From: Gammaproteobacteria bacterium
GTDB taxonomy: Bacteria; Pseudomonadota; Gammaproteobacteria; Steroidobacterales; Rariloculaceae
NCBI GenBank assembly: GCA_022819855.1
Contig: JAJEGN010000017.1
Span: 1 to 64,000 of the forward strand
Length of the DNA: 64,000 nt
Reading direction: 5' to 3'
A model generated the notes under the pieces. It saw nothing but the letters and a program-made list of their open reading frames with translations. It was not told where the DNA came from and did not search any database. Shown piece by piece: positions 1-7,952 of this stretch. The first letter of the stretch is position 1; every line of letters begins with the position of its first letter. A program made the translations under genes and the position numbers.

Positions 1-1481
1 ACTTCGAAGTCCTGCAGGCAGCCCCGATCGTAGTGCCGCTTTCCGTTTTTGAAGGTCGATCCGCCGGCAAGCTCCCAATCCTCGCTATAGGCAAGGTCTT
101 CGAGGGTCAAAACGCCGGATTTCGCCAGTGCAACCAGCATCTTCGGCGACAGTCCAGGAAACTCGATCAGGTCCTCTTCGATCCCCAGGTCGCGCGCTTC
201 TGCCAGCGCGATCTCTCTTTCGGCTTCGACGACCCTGATCGCCCGCGCCTGAAGCTCCTCGGCGATCGGAAGATCGATGCCGTCAAGCGAACACAGCTCC
301 TCCAGATCGCACGCTGCAAGGTATTCGGTTGAATCGAACCCTTCCGACACCAGCAGATGGGCGAACACCTCGTCGATATCAATTGCGTCCATGATCAGCT
401 TGGTCCTGGTGGCGAATTCGGCCTGCCTCAGCTCCTTTTCCTGGGTCTCGGTCTGGATCGATACGTCGAATCCGGTGAGGCGGCAGGCGAGACGGACATT
501 CTGGCCGCGCCGGCCCACCGCCAGCGAAAACTGGTCGTCCGGCACCACGACGATGCTCGGAATCCCCTCTTCGTCAAGAATGACCTTGGAGACCGTTGAC
601 GGCTGCAGGGCCGTGACGATGAAATCGACAAGATTGTCGGTCCAGGGGATGATGTCGATCCTCTCCCCCTGCAGTTCGTTCACGACGGCCTGGACCCTGG
701 AGCCTCGCATGCCGACGCAGGCGCCGACCGGATCGATGCGGTTGTCGTTGCTCTTGACGGCGATCTTCGCGCGCAGTCCCGGGTCGCGCGCAGCGCCGAG
801 TATCTCGATCAATCCTTGTCCGACCTCGGGTACTTCGATGTTGAACAGCTCGACGAGGAACCGCGGCGAAGCCCGCGTCAGAAAGAGCTGCGGCCCGCGC
901 ACCTCGGCGCGCACTTCCGCAAGCAGGCTCTTGATCCGATCCTGCGGCTTGATCGGTTCACGCGGAATCAGATGTTCGGAGGGTATGAACCCCTCGGCGT
1001 TTCCGCCAAGGTCTACATAGGCGCCGTTGCGGTCGACCCGCTTGACGATACCGCTGACAAGCTCTCCGACCCGACCCTCGTACTCCTCGACGACCTGCTC
1101 ACGTTCGGCCTCGCGAACCTTCTGGACGATGACCTGCTTGGCCGTCTGCGCAGCAATACGGCCGAACTCGACCGATGCCATGGGCTGTTCCACATAGTCG
1201 CCCGGCTGCGCGTCCGGATTGTACTCGACAGCGTCCAGAACCCTCAGTTCGCGTGCAGGTTCCTCAAGTTCGGTCGAATCGTCGGCGAATACCATCCAGC
1301 GCCGGAACGTATCGTACTCTCCGGTCGTCCGGTCGATGGCGACGCGTACATCGATGTCCTCGCCGTAGCGTTTTCGGGTTGCACTGGCGAGCGCTGCCTC
1401 GATCGCCTCGAAGATCACGTCTTCTTCGACTCCCTTTTCGTTCGAGACGGCTTCCACTACCAGCAGAATTTCCTTGCTCAT
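1..1481 (-). CDS. nusA: Transcription termination/antitermination protein NusA (3' end outside window)
   Basis: NusA binds RNA polymerase and nascent RNA in the cytoplasm and controls pausing, termination and antitermination. I translated the minus strand from the ATG at 1481; the frame stays open to the window edge, so about 493 codons are present and the C-terminus is cut off. It opens MSKEILLVVEAVSNEKGV, the usual NusA N-terminal domain. An S1 domain follows (roughly residues 135-200, including GELVSGIVKRVDRNGAYVDL), then the KH region with VGACVGMRGSRVQAVVNELQ and VGRRGQNVRLA. Past residue 350 are acidic helix-hairpin-helix repeats of the kind found at the C-terminus of gamma- and betaproteobacterial NusA. 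It lies 23 bp downstream of rimP, as in most proteobacteria; infB would be expected beyond the left edge. Identification is secure. Confidence 0.97.
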   Translation of the reverse strand, partial: MSKEILLVVEAVSNEKGVEEDVIFEAIEAALASATRKRYGEDIDVRVAIDRTTGEYDTFRRWMVFADDSTELEEPARELRVLDAVEYNPDAQPGDYVEQPMASVEFGRIAAQTAKQVIVQKVREAEREQVVEEYEGRVGELVSGIVKRVDRNGAYVDLGGNAEGFIPSEHLIPREPIKPQDRIKSLLAEVRAEVRGPQLFLTRASPRFLVELFNIEVPEVGQGLIEILGAARDPGLRAKIAVKSNDNRIDPVGACVGMRGSRVQAVVNELQGERIDIIPWTDNLVDFIVTALQPSTVSKVILDEEGIPSIVVVPDDQFSLAVGRRGQNVRLACRLTGFDVSIQTETQEKELRQAEFATRTKLIMDAIDIDEVFAHLLVSEGFDSTEYLAACDLEELCSLDGIDLPIAEELQARAIRVVEAEREIALAEARDLGIEEDLIEFPGLSPKMLVALAKSGVLTLEDLAYSEDWELAGGSTFKNGKRHYDRGCLQDFE

Positions 1482-1504
1482 CGTTCGGTCACCTCAGGTC
1501 TCGC

Positions 1505-1963
1505 TCACTTCCCGCTCACGAGACGCGCATCAGCAATGTCGGCGAGACTCAAGCGCCAGATCGTCCCGTCCACGTCAACGGCAATCGCTCGCGCCCCGGC
1601 GTCGCAGAGCCGCCCCTTGAAACGGCGCCGGCCGTCGCGGGCCTGCTTCAGTTCGACCCTGATCTCGTCGTTCAGGAATCGTTCGAAGTGTGCTGCCGTC
1701 CGGAGCCGCCGCTCGATACCGGGCGATGAAATCTCCAGTACGTAGTGGCCGGGCAGCGGATCCTCAACGTCGAGGAACGCGCCGATCTGCTCGCCCACCA
1801 GTTCGCAGTCGGCCAGGGTCACCGCCGGCTCCCGGTCGATATAGATGCGCAGCAATCCGCGTCCACCGATCCTTGCATCGAGATCGACGAGCTCGAAGCC
1901 AAGCGCCTGCAGTGGCGGTTCCAACAGATCGATCAACGCCTGCTTTTCTACCGGCTGACTCAC
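1505..1963 (-). CDS. rimP: Ribosome maturation factor RimP
   Basis: RimP is a cytoplasmic factor needed for maturation of the 30S subunit. The product is 152 residues from a GTG start, matching the usual length of about 150. Family landmarks are the N-terminal LGFELVDLDA strand, LLRIYIDRE, the DVEDPLPGHYVLEISSPGIER segment in its normal place, and the C-terminal Sm-like domain with IRVELKQARDGRRRFKGRL. I chose GTG at 1963 because GGAGAGG sits eight bases upstream; the frame is open further to a TTG at 1999, but that would run through the leader hairpin. It heads the rimP-nusA operon. Start codon moderately sure, identity very sure. Confidence 0.95.
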   Translation of the reverse strand: MSQPVEKQALIDLLEPPLQALGFELVDLDARIGGRGLLRIYIDREPAVTLADCELVGEQIGAFLDVEDPLPGHYVLEISSPGIERRLRTAAHFERFLNDEIRVELKQARDGRRRFKGRLCDAGARAIAVDVDGTIWRLSLADIADARLVSGK

Positions 1964-1984
1964 GATTGACGCCTCTCCAACAAC

Positions 1985-2008
1985 AAAAAATGGGCTCAAG
2001 GCCCATTC
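1985..2008 (-). terminator. Terminator-like hairpin in the rimP leader
   Basis: Read on the minus strand, ATGGGC and GCCCAT form a perfect 6-bp stem around the five-base loop CTTGA, followed at once by a run of six T. This is the form of an intrinsic terminator, and it lies about 20 bases before the rimP start. Comparable hairpins in front of rimP are known in proteobacteria as a leader/attenuator element or as the terminator of an upstream tRNA. No tRNA is visible immediately upstream here, so attenuation of rimP-nusA is the simpler reading. Confidence 0.7.
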
Positions 2009-2285
2009 TTGTTAGTCTCCTCCTCCTCGACCCGCGGTCAGCCGCAGGTTACGTACGACAAACTGCCCCGCCGGGGGGGCTTCCTACTTAACCATTCTGG
2101 TTACCATTTAGCCCTAAACCCATGATTCTGCAAGAAATCATTTGGCATACCCGGAGCCGAAGCACCGTAAAATCGGGACATATCCTACCAAAAGTCGGTT
2201 CCCGGCGATAGAACCCGGTCATGCGTGCATCGGGACGGGACACGCGATCCGCATGGCTTGCAGGACGCGCTGTGTGAAACACGCG
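2009..2285. other. Intergenic region upstream of rimP, no gene seen
   Basis: With the rimP leader this makes a gap of about 320 bases between rimP and the SEC-C protein gene, both on the minus strand. In related bacteria tRNA genes or secG often lie here, but I find no T-loop or acceptor-stem pattern on either strand. There are weak inverted repeats (ATGATT/AATCAT near 2122-2141 and GCCCC/GGGGC near 2064-2080). A promoter for rimP-nusA is expected here, but I cannot place one with confidence. Confidence 0.4.
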
Positions 2286-2525
2286 CTACAGGGTATGCCA
2301 GTGCTGATGCTCCTCCGACCAGACTCGCCTCGGACCACCCCCGTCATCGCCCAGATCGTCGAGCGACATGAGCATGACGATCGCGCCGGTAAGCAGCATG
2401 AGTCCGATCAGCGACAGGACGACGCGGTTCGCCATCGACCCCTTTTGCGGAGCCAACGCACAGCAATGCTTGTACTTCTTGCCGCTGCCACAGGGGCACG
2501 GCTGGTTACGGCCTATGGACGCCAT
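2286..2525 (-). CDS. Small SEC-C motif membrane protein
   Basis: A 79-residue protein. Residues 8-22 form a SEC-C zinc-binding motif: C10, C12, C21 and C22 in the pattern [13 protein letters not shown], as at the C-terminus of SecA and in many small SEC-C proteins. A hydrophobic segment follows (about 31-53, [18 protein letters not shown]), then a short acidic and His-rich tail, so it is probably a single-pass inner membrane protein with the zinc motif in the cytoplasm. Start ATG has GAGGG upstream. It lies 44 bp after the DUF3500 gene on the same strand and may be cotranscribed. Specific function unknown. Confidence 0.8.
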   Translation of the reverse strand: MASIGRNQPCPCGSGKKYKHCCALAPQKGSMANRVVLSLIGLMLLTGAIVMLMSLDDLGDDGGGPRRVWSEEHQHWHTL

Positions 2526-2569
2526 TTCGATGACCCTCGGGTTGCGCCATGTTCAAGCGGCGCAGGCTC

Positions 2570-3628
2570 CTAGCGATGTGCCGACTGGTAGTGCCGCTCG
2601 AGTATGTTCATGCCGAAATCCTCGGCCCTGCTGCGCCACACCGAATGCACATGATTGCCCATGTTCTGTTCGTTGTCGTACTCGAAAATGAAATCGGGTC
2701 CCTGCAGGCGGAAGTAATGAGGTTCGCGCCGCACCGTGGATCCCATCCACGCGAAACTGAGCTCGGCCGGGTCGATGGCCGCAAGCCTCGCCGCAGACAG
2801 TTCCGGCTGGTAGTTCGCCACGACCTCGTCAAGGATGCGACGCACCCAGAACTGCTGCATCTCATTGAATTCGCCGACGGAAACGCCCTGCGGCTCAAGC
2901 GACTGGCGCCATTCATCCCACTCTTCGCGCGGTTTGCCGATATTGCCCGTAAAAATCTCGCCCGGAGGCTCGTCAGAGATTATCGCCCTTGCCTTTTGCT
3001 CGTCGCTCAGCGACATGAGCAGATCGCGGGCGAGATCTTCCTGCATGCCGAGCACCCGGAAACCGGCCAGTGGCCCGGTACGGACCTCCGCAGGGTTCGA
3101 ACCGAAAAATGACGGCGTCAGGGCTATGCCGTCAGGCGAAACCGAGACGCTCAGGGACACATGATGCCCCTCGAACCGCCAGGCCCACGCCGAATCCATG
3201 CTGGGCGTACCGAAGAGCGCCAGCACGTAATGGTCAACGCTTCTCGGCACGCCTCCCCGGTCGAGCATGTCGAGAATGTTCTCAAGCTGCATGATGTGCA
3301 CGACCTTGAGGTAGCCGTTGGAACTGAGCACGGACGTCAGCAGTTCGTGAACGAGCATCCGCTGGTCGGCGTTCATCGATTCGATCGGCAGCCCGACGCG
3401 CGGTGCGGGCCAGAACTGCCATTGCTCGCGGGCCGCGTCATCGAGTTCGTGCAGCATGTTGCCCGATCGTGCGATCATCCCCGGCGGCCCGCGTCGCTCG
3501 GCGCTCTCGGCCAGGGCACTTGCGGTCGCGACCATGGATTCGCGGATGGTACGGGTTGCCGCATCTTGTGCTGCCGCGGTCACGGTCAACAACAGGCCGG
3601 TGACGAGAGTTGCTAATCGAAGGTTCAT
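2570..3628 (-). CDS. Exported DUF3500 domain protein
   Basis: A 352-residue protein with a Sec signal peptide (MNLRLATLVTGLLLTVTAAA, cut near residue 20). The body matches DUF3500: the signature WAWRFEGHHVSLSVSVS near the middle and FFGSNPAEV shortly after, then the acidic C-terminal part ending in FIFEYDNEQNMGNHVHSVWR. DUF3500 proteins are widespread exported or surface proteins with no established activity; conserved His residues (GHH, NHVHS) suggest a metal site, which is my inference. I used the ATG at 3628 because GGGGGA lies 6-11 bases upstream and the signal peptide begins there, although the frame is open further to 3895. Followed by the SEC-C gene. Confidence 0.85.
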   Translation of the reverse strand: MNLRLATLVTGLLLTVTAAAQDAATRTIRESMVATASALAESAERRGPPGMIARSGNMLHELDDAAREQWQFWPAPRVGLPIESMNADQRMLVHELLTSVLSSNGYLKVVHIMQLENILDMLDRGGVPRSVDHYVLALFGTPSMDSAWAWRFEGHHVSLSVSVSPDGIALTPSFFGSNPAEVRTGPLAGFRVLGMQEDLARDLLMSLSDEQKARAIISDEPPGEIFTGNIGKPREEWDEWRQSLEPQGVSVGEFNEMQQFWVRRILDEVVANYQPELSAARLAAIDPAELSFAWMGSTVRREPHYFRLQGPDFIFEYDNEQNMGNHVHSVWRSRAEDFGMNILERHYQSAHR

Positions 3629-3941
3629 CTGCTGTCCCCCATGTGCTGTTCGCAGCGCCGCACGACCCAAACCCGTGCGGCGACGCCGAATCGCCAACCT
3701 GCCAAGCGAAGCCGGTTTCGAGTGCCGACGCTCGTGGACGGTCCGGCGATCCTTCGCGTACTTCTGCGCCACTGCGTCGACCGCGCCTGCCGTTATCTTA
3801 ACCGAATCCGCGCACCCGTTGGCGCACGCACGGCAGACCACGGCCGTCGATGCGAGTGGCGGCCTGGACGGTCGATCGCCCCCCTGACGGCCCACAGCGA
3901 AGTTCCCGAAACTGAAGATTCGCGTGGCGAACCCGGGACGG
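3629..3941. other. Intergenic region, nothing recognised
   Basis: This 313-base gap separates two minus-strand genes, glutaminyl cyclase ending at 3942 and the DUF3500 gene starting at 3628. Reading frames here are high-GC noise without plausible starts or protein features. The promoter of the DUF3500 gene should lie within the first 150 bases, but no clear -35/-10 pair is visible. Confidence 0.3.
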
Positions 3942-4736
3942 TCATTCGATGATTCTGATCTCGTACAGTTTCGGCCAGTTCTTGCCGGTCACGAAGAGCC
4001 GCTGCGTCGCCGTGTCGAAGGCGATGCCGTTCAGGACCTCGTCCCTGCTGCCGCGCTGCCAGCTCGGATAGAGATCGGCAAGATCGATCCAGCCGAGCAC
4101 GCTGCCGTCAGTCGGCGAGATGCGGGCGATCCTGTCTTCGTACCAGACGTTTGCCCAGATTTCCCCGCGTATGTATTCGAGTTCGTTGAGCCTCGTGAGT
4201 TCGACGTCTCCGTCGCGTACCGTAAGCCGCCTCACCTGCTCGTAGCTCTCCGCATCGAGGAATCGCAGCACCGCCGTGCCGTCGCTCAGGATCAGGTGCG
4301 TGCCGTCATGGGTCAGCCCCCAGCCTTCGCCGTCGTAGCGAAACGTCTCGAGGATCTCGAAGGTGGCGACGTCATAGACGATACCGAGGCCGCTCTGCCA
4401 GGTCAGTTGGTAGGCGCGGTCACCACGAATCGTGAGTCCTTCCCCGAACAGCCGCCCGTTGAGCGCTCCCATACGCTCGACCTGGCCCGTTTCGATATCG
4501 ACCTCACGAATCGACGAAGCCCCGTAGCGACCGGTGCTCTCGTACAGTCGGCCGCCGGAGATCACCAGGCCCTGGGTGAAGGCGGCCGGATCGTGGGGAA
4601 ATTCCGCAACGACCTCGACCTGCCAGGGGTCGCTGCTGCCGCCACGAAACTGGGCCCATGCCGCGAAACCGCCGGCTCCGGCGACGAGCGCTGCGGCAAT
4701 CAGCCATTTTCCAGTGCGCGGAGCGCGTGTCGCCAT
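3942..4736 (-). CDS. Glutaminyl-peptide cyclotransferase (five-bladed propeller type)
   Basis: Glutaminyl cyclase converts N-terminal glutamine of peptides to pyroglutamate with release of ammonia. The 264-residue product has an N-terminal membrane anchor or signal (about residues 11-30, WLIAAALVAGAGGFAAWA) followed by the plant/bacterial type propeller: FPHDPAAFTQGLVISGGRLYES, the hallmark of this family, is split over residues about 44-66; further landmarks are LFGEGLTIRGDRAYQLTW, YDGEGWGLTHDG, LNELEYIRGEIWANVW and the C-terminal VLNGIAFDTATQRLFVTGKNW. Length fits the family. Start ATG has GGGGTAAG just upstream. It likely acts in the periplasm on exported proteins or peptides. Identification is secure. 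Confidence 0.93.
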   Translation of the reverse strand: MATRAPRTGKWLIAAALVAGAGGFAAWAQFRGGSSDPWQVEVVAEFPHDPAAFTQGLVISGGRLYESTGRYGASSIREVDIETGQVERMGALNGRLFGEGLTIRGDRAYQLTWQSGLGIVYDVATFEILETFRYDGEGWGLTHDGTHLILSDGTAVLRFLDAESYEQVRRLTVRDGDVELTRLNELEYIRGEIWANVWYEDRIARISPTDGSVLGWIDLADLYPSWQRGSRDEVLNGIAFDTATQRLFVTGKNWPKLYEIRIIE

Positions 4737-4915
4737 ACTTACCCCGGTTCCGAACGCAAGGTCAGGTCAGGACGGATCATAGCCCAATCGGGACGCATCG
4801 GGCGCTCGGACAACGATCGCTTCCGACGCACGCGTGCAGGCCGCGACCGAACGAGGGCGCCGGCGCAGTCGGTACGATTCGCGGCTTGCCGGGATGCGGC
4901 CGAGCGCGCCGGGTT

Positions 4916-5227
4916 TCAGCATGCCTCGGGAACGACGACCTCGAAATCGTATTCGCCGTGCGCCCTGACAAGCTCTATCACGGTCTGCGCGTGCGCCAGC
5001 GCGCCACAGTCGCGAATCCGGATCATGCCAAGCGGTTCGCCCGACACATCCAGTGCGATCGCAAGGGCGCTCAGCGAAGGATAGGTCCGGTAACGGTACT
5101 CGAAACGGTCCTCGAAGACATCGAGCCGCACGGGCGGCGCTTCGGTCGGCAGAAACATCAACTGTCCGGCGAGATAGACAAGCGCGAAGAGCGCGACGAC
5201 CATGATCGCTATACGCAGCCGCCCCAT
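4916..5227 (-). CDS. Hypothetical small membrane-anchored protein
   Basis: A 103-residue protein I do not recognise. It has an N-terminal membrane segment (about residues 5-25, RIAIMVVALFALVYLAGQLM), then a soluble domain of about 75 residues, rich in beta-type segments, with YRYRTYPSLSALAIALD, IRIRDCGALAHAQTVIELV and a C-terminal FEVVVPEAC. The shape (one membrane helix plus a small periplasmic domain whose end reads like a thiol or phosphate-free alpha/beta fold) recalls ExbD-like or secretion-accessory proteins, but I see no decisive match. No good ribosome binding site precedes the ATG. It stands alone between a glutaminyl cyclase and a DUF6152 fusion gene on the same strand. Confidence 0.5.
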   Translation of the reverse strand: MGRLRIAIMVVALFALVYLAGQLMFLPTEAPPVRLDVFEDRFEYRYRTYPSLSALAIALDVSGEPLGMIRIRDCGALAHAQTVIELVRAHGEYDFEVVVPEAC

Positions 5228-5270
5228 CTGAACGATCTGGAAGCAGCAGCCTGGAGCTGTACGACGGGGG

Positions 5271-6275
5271 CTAGTCCGCCGCTGCGCAGTCGTAGGGCCT
5301 GACCTCCTCGCCGGGCCTCCAGACCCAGGACTTGCCCTGCACGGCGGGCTCGGTGAAGGTTGCAGGGTCCGTCACGGTCAACTGGTAATCGAGGGTGCTG
5401 CCGTCCTCGTTGAGCGTGAAACGCTCCTCGGTCTCGACTGCCGGGCTCTGCCTGATGCCCGCATTGTTGAAAAAACCGTAGCTGATCGCCGTGGTCTCGA
5501 CCACGAGCGTATCGCCGTCCCAGCGTCCGACCGACCGGCCCAGGAGACTCGGCGGCGCAGACGCATCAACGTCCTCGGGTGACAGGTAGATCCTGCGAAC
5601 GAGGTCGTATTCCTCAATCCGCATCACGATCACGTCGCCTTCGTCGACGAACTGCATCGGATACGGCTGTTCCATGATGTACGGCATGCCTTTCGGCGCA
5701 CAATTGAGGGTCGGATCGTCGATGATCGGGTCATAGCTGTCTTGTGCGGCCTGCGCGGCCGGCGTAAGCGGGTAACTCCTGTTCCAGAGCGACCCGGCGC
5801 TCGTCCAGACGCGAAAGATGCCTTGGCCTTCGACATCCGCCGTGACTTCGCCCCGAATGTCCTCGCCGATGGTCCGATCCGACCAGCGCGGCGCGTAGCG
5901 CGAGCCGAACAGTATCTCGTCGCCGCTCGGCAAGAGCATGTTGGTGAGCCACATTGCGTCGTCGGACATCCGGCCCGGGTTGCCCGCGACCGTGACGCGC
6001 GTGCCCGGCGACACCAGGCCGGGCGTCAGCCCGAAACGGCTGACGATGCTGACCGAGTTCGTCTCGATCACCAACGTGCGCGGCCGTCCGTCCGAATCGA
6101 CTCCCTGCACGGTAAAACCGATGTGGGGGTTGACCCAATGCACCTGGGTGACCTCGCCTTCCATCTCGACGGTGCGGCTGCGGTCATACACAGGCCCGGT
6201 AGCATGATGCGCATGGCTTGCGGTCGCGATCGCGAGGGAAAGGCCAGCGAGTACCGTCGTCAGCTTCGTGTTCAT
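5271..6275 (-). CDS. Fusion of DUF6152 domain with GDTLVVET-family domain, exported
   Basis: A 334-residue exported protein that joins two families found as separate genes elsewhere in this window. Signal peptide residues 1-22 end in SHA, so the mature protein would begin with His-His (23-24). Residues about 23-110 are DUF6152-like: YDRSRTVEMEGEVTQVHWVN and NPHIGF, then a beta-rich region. The C-terminal half (about 115-334) is the second family: C in LNCAPKGMPYIM, RWDGDTLVVETTAI near residue 253, ERFTLNEDGSTLDYQLTVTD and a final Cys in YDCAAAD. Start ATG has GGAGG 11 bases upstream. Neither family has an established function; both domains should lie in the periplasm. The fusion implies that the two proteins act together. 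Confidence 0.85.
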   Translation of the reverse strand: MNTKLTTVLAGLSLAIATASHAHHATGPVYDRSRTVEMEGEVTQVHWVNPHIGFTVQGVDSDGRPRTLVIETNSVSIVSRFGLTPGLVSPGTRVTVAGNPGRMSDDAMWLTNMLLPSGDEILFGSRYAPRWSDRTIGEDIRGEVTADVEGQGIFRVWTSAGSLWNRSYPLTPAAQAAQDSYDPIIDDPTLNCAPKGMPYIMEQPYPMQFVDEGDVIVMRIEEYDLVRRIYLSPEDVDASAPPSLLGRSVGRWDGDTLVVETTAISYGFFNNAGIRQSPAVETEERFTLNEDGSTLDYQLTVTDPATFTEPAVQGKSWVWRPGEEVRPYDCAAAD

Positions 6276-6571
6276 GGCGTGTCCGAACCTCCGTTAGCGG
6301 CTGGCAACCCGGTTCGATCCGCGAAGCGATGAGGGCAGCGGCGCAGGGACTGCAGTCATGCCGTCACCTGTCTGCGCACCTGCTTCTCATACTGTTGCAG
6401 CATCGTTTGCGGGGATCGAACTCTCGCAACCGTAAAGCGGCAACTGCAAGGGCTGAGTACCCGATCGATTCTACGCGAACGCGGACAAACGGGGTACCGT
6501 CACTGTGACGGACAGCCAGCAATTCATTATCATTGCGCCAACCGGCCACACGGTCCGCGAAGAGGTACGCA

Positions 6572-7399
6572 ATGATGCACAGCAGGTTCGACTTCGGTGG
6601 GCTCACGACGACGCTTGCGCTTGCCTCGGCTTTGCTGGCGGCGCCAGGAGCCGCGCAGGAACGCCCGGAACGGATCAATGGGCGTCCCAATCTGAACGGC
6701 ATCTGGCAGGCGCTCAATACCGCGCACTGGAACCTCGAGGGGCATTCCGCAGAAGCACTCGATGACTTCTGGCAGCTCGGGGCAATCGCGGCGATCCCGG
6801 CCGGGCAGAGCGTCGTCATCGGCGGGACAATCCCCTACCTGCCCGAAGCCCTCGCCGAACGCGACGAGAACCGCGCCGGGTGGCCCGCATCCGATCCCGA
6901 AGCCAAGTGCTACATGCCCGGCATCCCGCGTGCCACATACATGCCGTATCCGTTTCAGATCGTCCAGGGCGACGGCGACATCCTCTTCGTCTATGCCTTC
7001 GCAAGCGCCAACCGGCCCGTTCACATGACCGACATTCGCACGCTCAACGAGGTGCCGGTGGACATGTGGATGGGGTGGTCGAACGGCAGTTGGGACGGCG
7101 ACACGCTGGTCGTCGAGGTGATCGCCAATGACGACCGCACCTGGTTCGACCGGGCCGGCAACCATCACAGCAACGCGATGACGGTTACCGAACGCTACAC
7201 GCTGATCGACGGGAATCACATGCAGTATGAAGCGACGATCGACGATCCGAACACCTTCTCGAGACCCTGGACGATTTCGATGCCGCTCTACCGGGATGTC
7301 GATCCCAATGCCGAACTGCTCGACTTCAAGTGCGTCGAATTCTCGGAGAATCTCCTTTATGGCGAGTACCTCAAGGAACCGCCGGCTCCGCTCGAGTGA
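6572..7399 (+). CDS. Exported GDTLVVET-family protein
   Basis: A 275-residue protein with a signal peptide of about 29 residues ending APGAAQ. It shows the full signature of this uncharacterised family: GRPNLNGIW just after the signal (about 38-46), KCYMPGIPRATYMPYPFQIV in the middle, WDGDTLVVEV near residue 174, VTERYTLID, then YEATIDDPNTFSRPWTI and a C-terminal Cys in DFKCVEF. The two Cys may form a disulfide in the periplasm. I used the ATG at 6572 (a second ATG follows directly) because AGAGG lies 7 bases upstream; a TTG at 6533 is in frame but lacks one. Followed 76 bp later by a DUF6152 gene, most likely in one operon. Confidence 0.85.
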   Translation: MMHSRFDFGGLTTTLALASALLAAPGAAQERPERINGRPNLNGIWQALNTAHWNLEGHSAEALDDFWQLGAIAAIPAGQSVVIGGTIPYLPEALAERDENRAGWPASDPEAKCYMPGIPRATYMPYPFQIVQGDGDILFVYAFASANRPVHMTDIRTLNEVPVDMWMGWSNGSWDGDTLVVEVIANDDRTWFDRAGNHHSNAMTVTERYTLIDGNHMQYEATIDDPNTFSRPWTISMPLYRDVDPNAELLDFKCVEFSENLLYGEYLKEPPAPLE

Positions 7400-7475
7400 A
7401 CGCCACGAGGAACCCAGAGTTTTACAACATCGGCACCGGAATCGTTCCGCTCGGATTTAACAGGAGGCCAACCCA

Positions 7476-7883
7476 ATGAGACTGAACACGACTGCGACAT
7501 TAGCCGGCGCCCTGTTGGCGGCAGTTGGCGCACCCGCGATCGCTCACCATTCGTTTGCGGCCGAGTTCGACATCAACCGCCCGATCGAACTGGAAGGCGT
7601 CGTGACGCGCATGGAATTCAGCAACCCGCATTCCTGGCTGCACATCGAGGTCACGACCGTCACCGGCGAGAAGCAACAGTGGCAGGTCGAGGGCGGCGCT
7701 CCGAATGCGCTGATTCGCCGCGGCTGGAATCGGAACTCGATCCCCGCGGGCATTCGCGTCCACGTCGAAGGTTTTCAGGCCAGGGATCGGTCCTTCCGCG
7801 CGAGCGGGCGGGAAGTCACGCTGCCCGACGGTTCGAGCCTGTTCATGGGCTCCGTCGGCATCGGCGCCCCAAGAGCCGAATAG
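7476..7883 (+). CDS. DUF6152 family exported protein
   Basis: A 135-residue protein. The signal peptide (residues 1-23, ending APAIA) is followed directly by HHSFAAEFD, so cleavage leaves two His at the new N-terminus. The rest carries the family pattern: IELEGVVTRMEFSNPHSWLH, then ALIRRGWNRNSIPAGIRVHV and GREVTLPDGSSLFMG, consistent with a small beta-barrel. AGGAGG lies eight to nine bases upstream of the ATG. It forms a pair with the GDTLVVET-family gene just upstream. Function of the family is not established; metal binding through the N-terminal His residues is my inference. Confidence 0.9.
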   Translation: MRLNTTATLAGALLAAVGAPAIAHHSFAAEFDINRPIELEGVVTRMEFSNPHSWLHIEVTTVTGEKQQWQVEGGAPNALIRRGWNRNSIPAGIRVHVEGFQARDRSFRASGREVTLPDGSSLFMGSVGIGAPRAE

Positions 7884-7900
7884 GCTTGCGCGACCGCACA

Positions 7901-7935
7901 CCGGCCTCGCCGGCGCAGCAGCGCGGCAAGGCCGG
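7901..7935. terminator. Candidate terminator between convergent genes
   Basis: CCGGCCT at 7901-7907 pairs with AGGCCGG at 7929-7935, and after one mismatch a further GCCG/CGGC pairing extends the stem to about 11 bp. It sits in the 69-base gap between the DUF6152 gene and a convergent GDTLVVET gene. No T-run follows on either strand, so it may be a factor-assisted or simply stabilising 3' structure. Confidence 0.4.
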
Positions 7936-7952
7936 CGGCGAACTGTCGCAGC

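Noticed and set aside
2088..2282. 64-codon minus-strand frame upstream of rimP
   Set aside because: No ribosome binding site or recognisable sequence; the region more probably holds the rimP promoter and leader.
2009..2285. Possible tRNA genes upstream of rimP, as in many proteobacteria
   Set aside because: No T-loop GTTCGA pattern with matching stems and no CCA-type acceptor end on either strand.
6290..6340. GGTTCGATCC motif resembling a tRNA T-loop
   Set aside because: Flanking bases do not form a T-stem and no cloverleaf can be drawn; it is chance.
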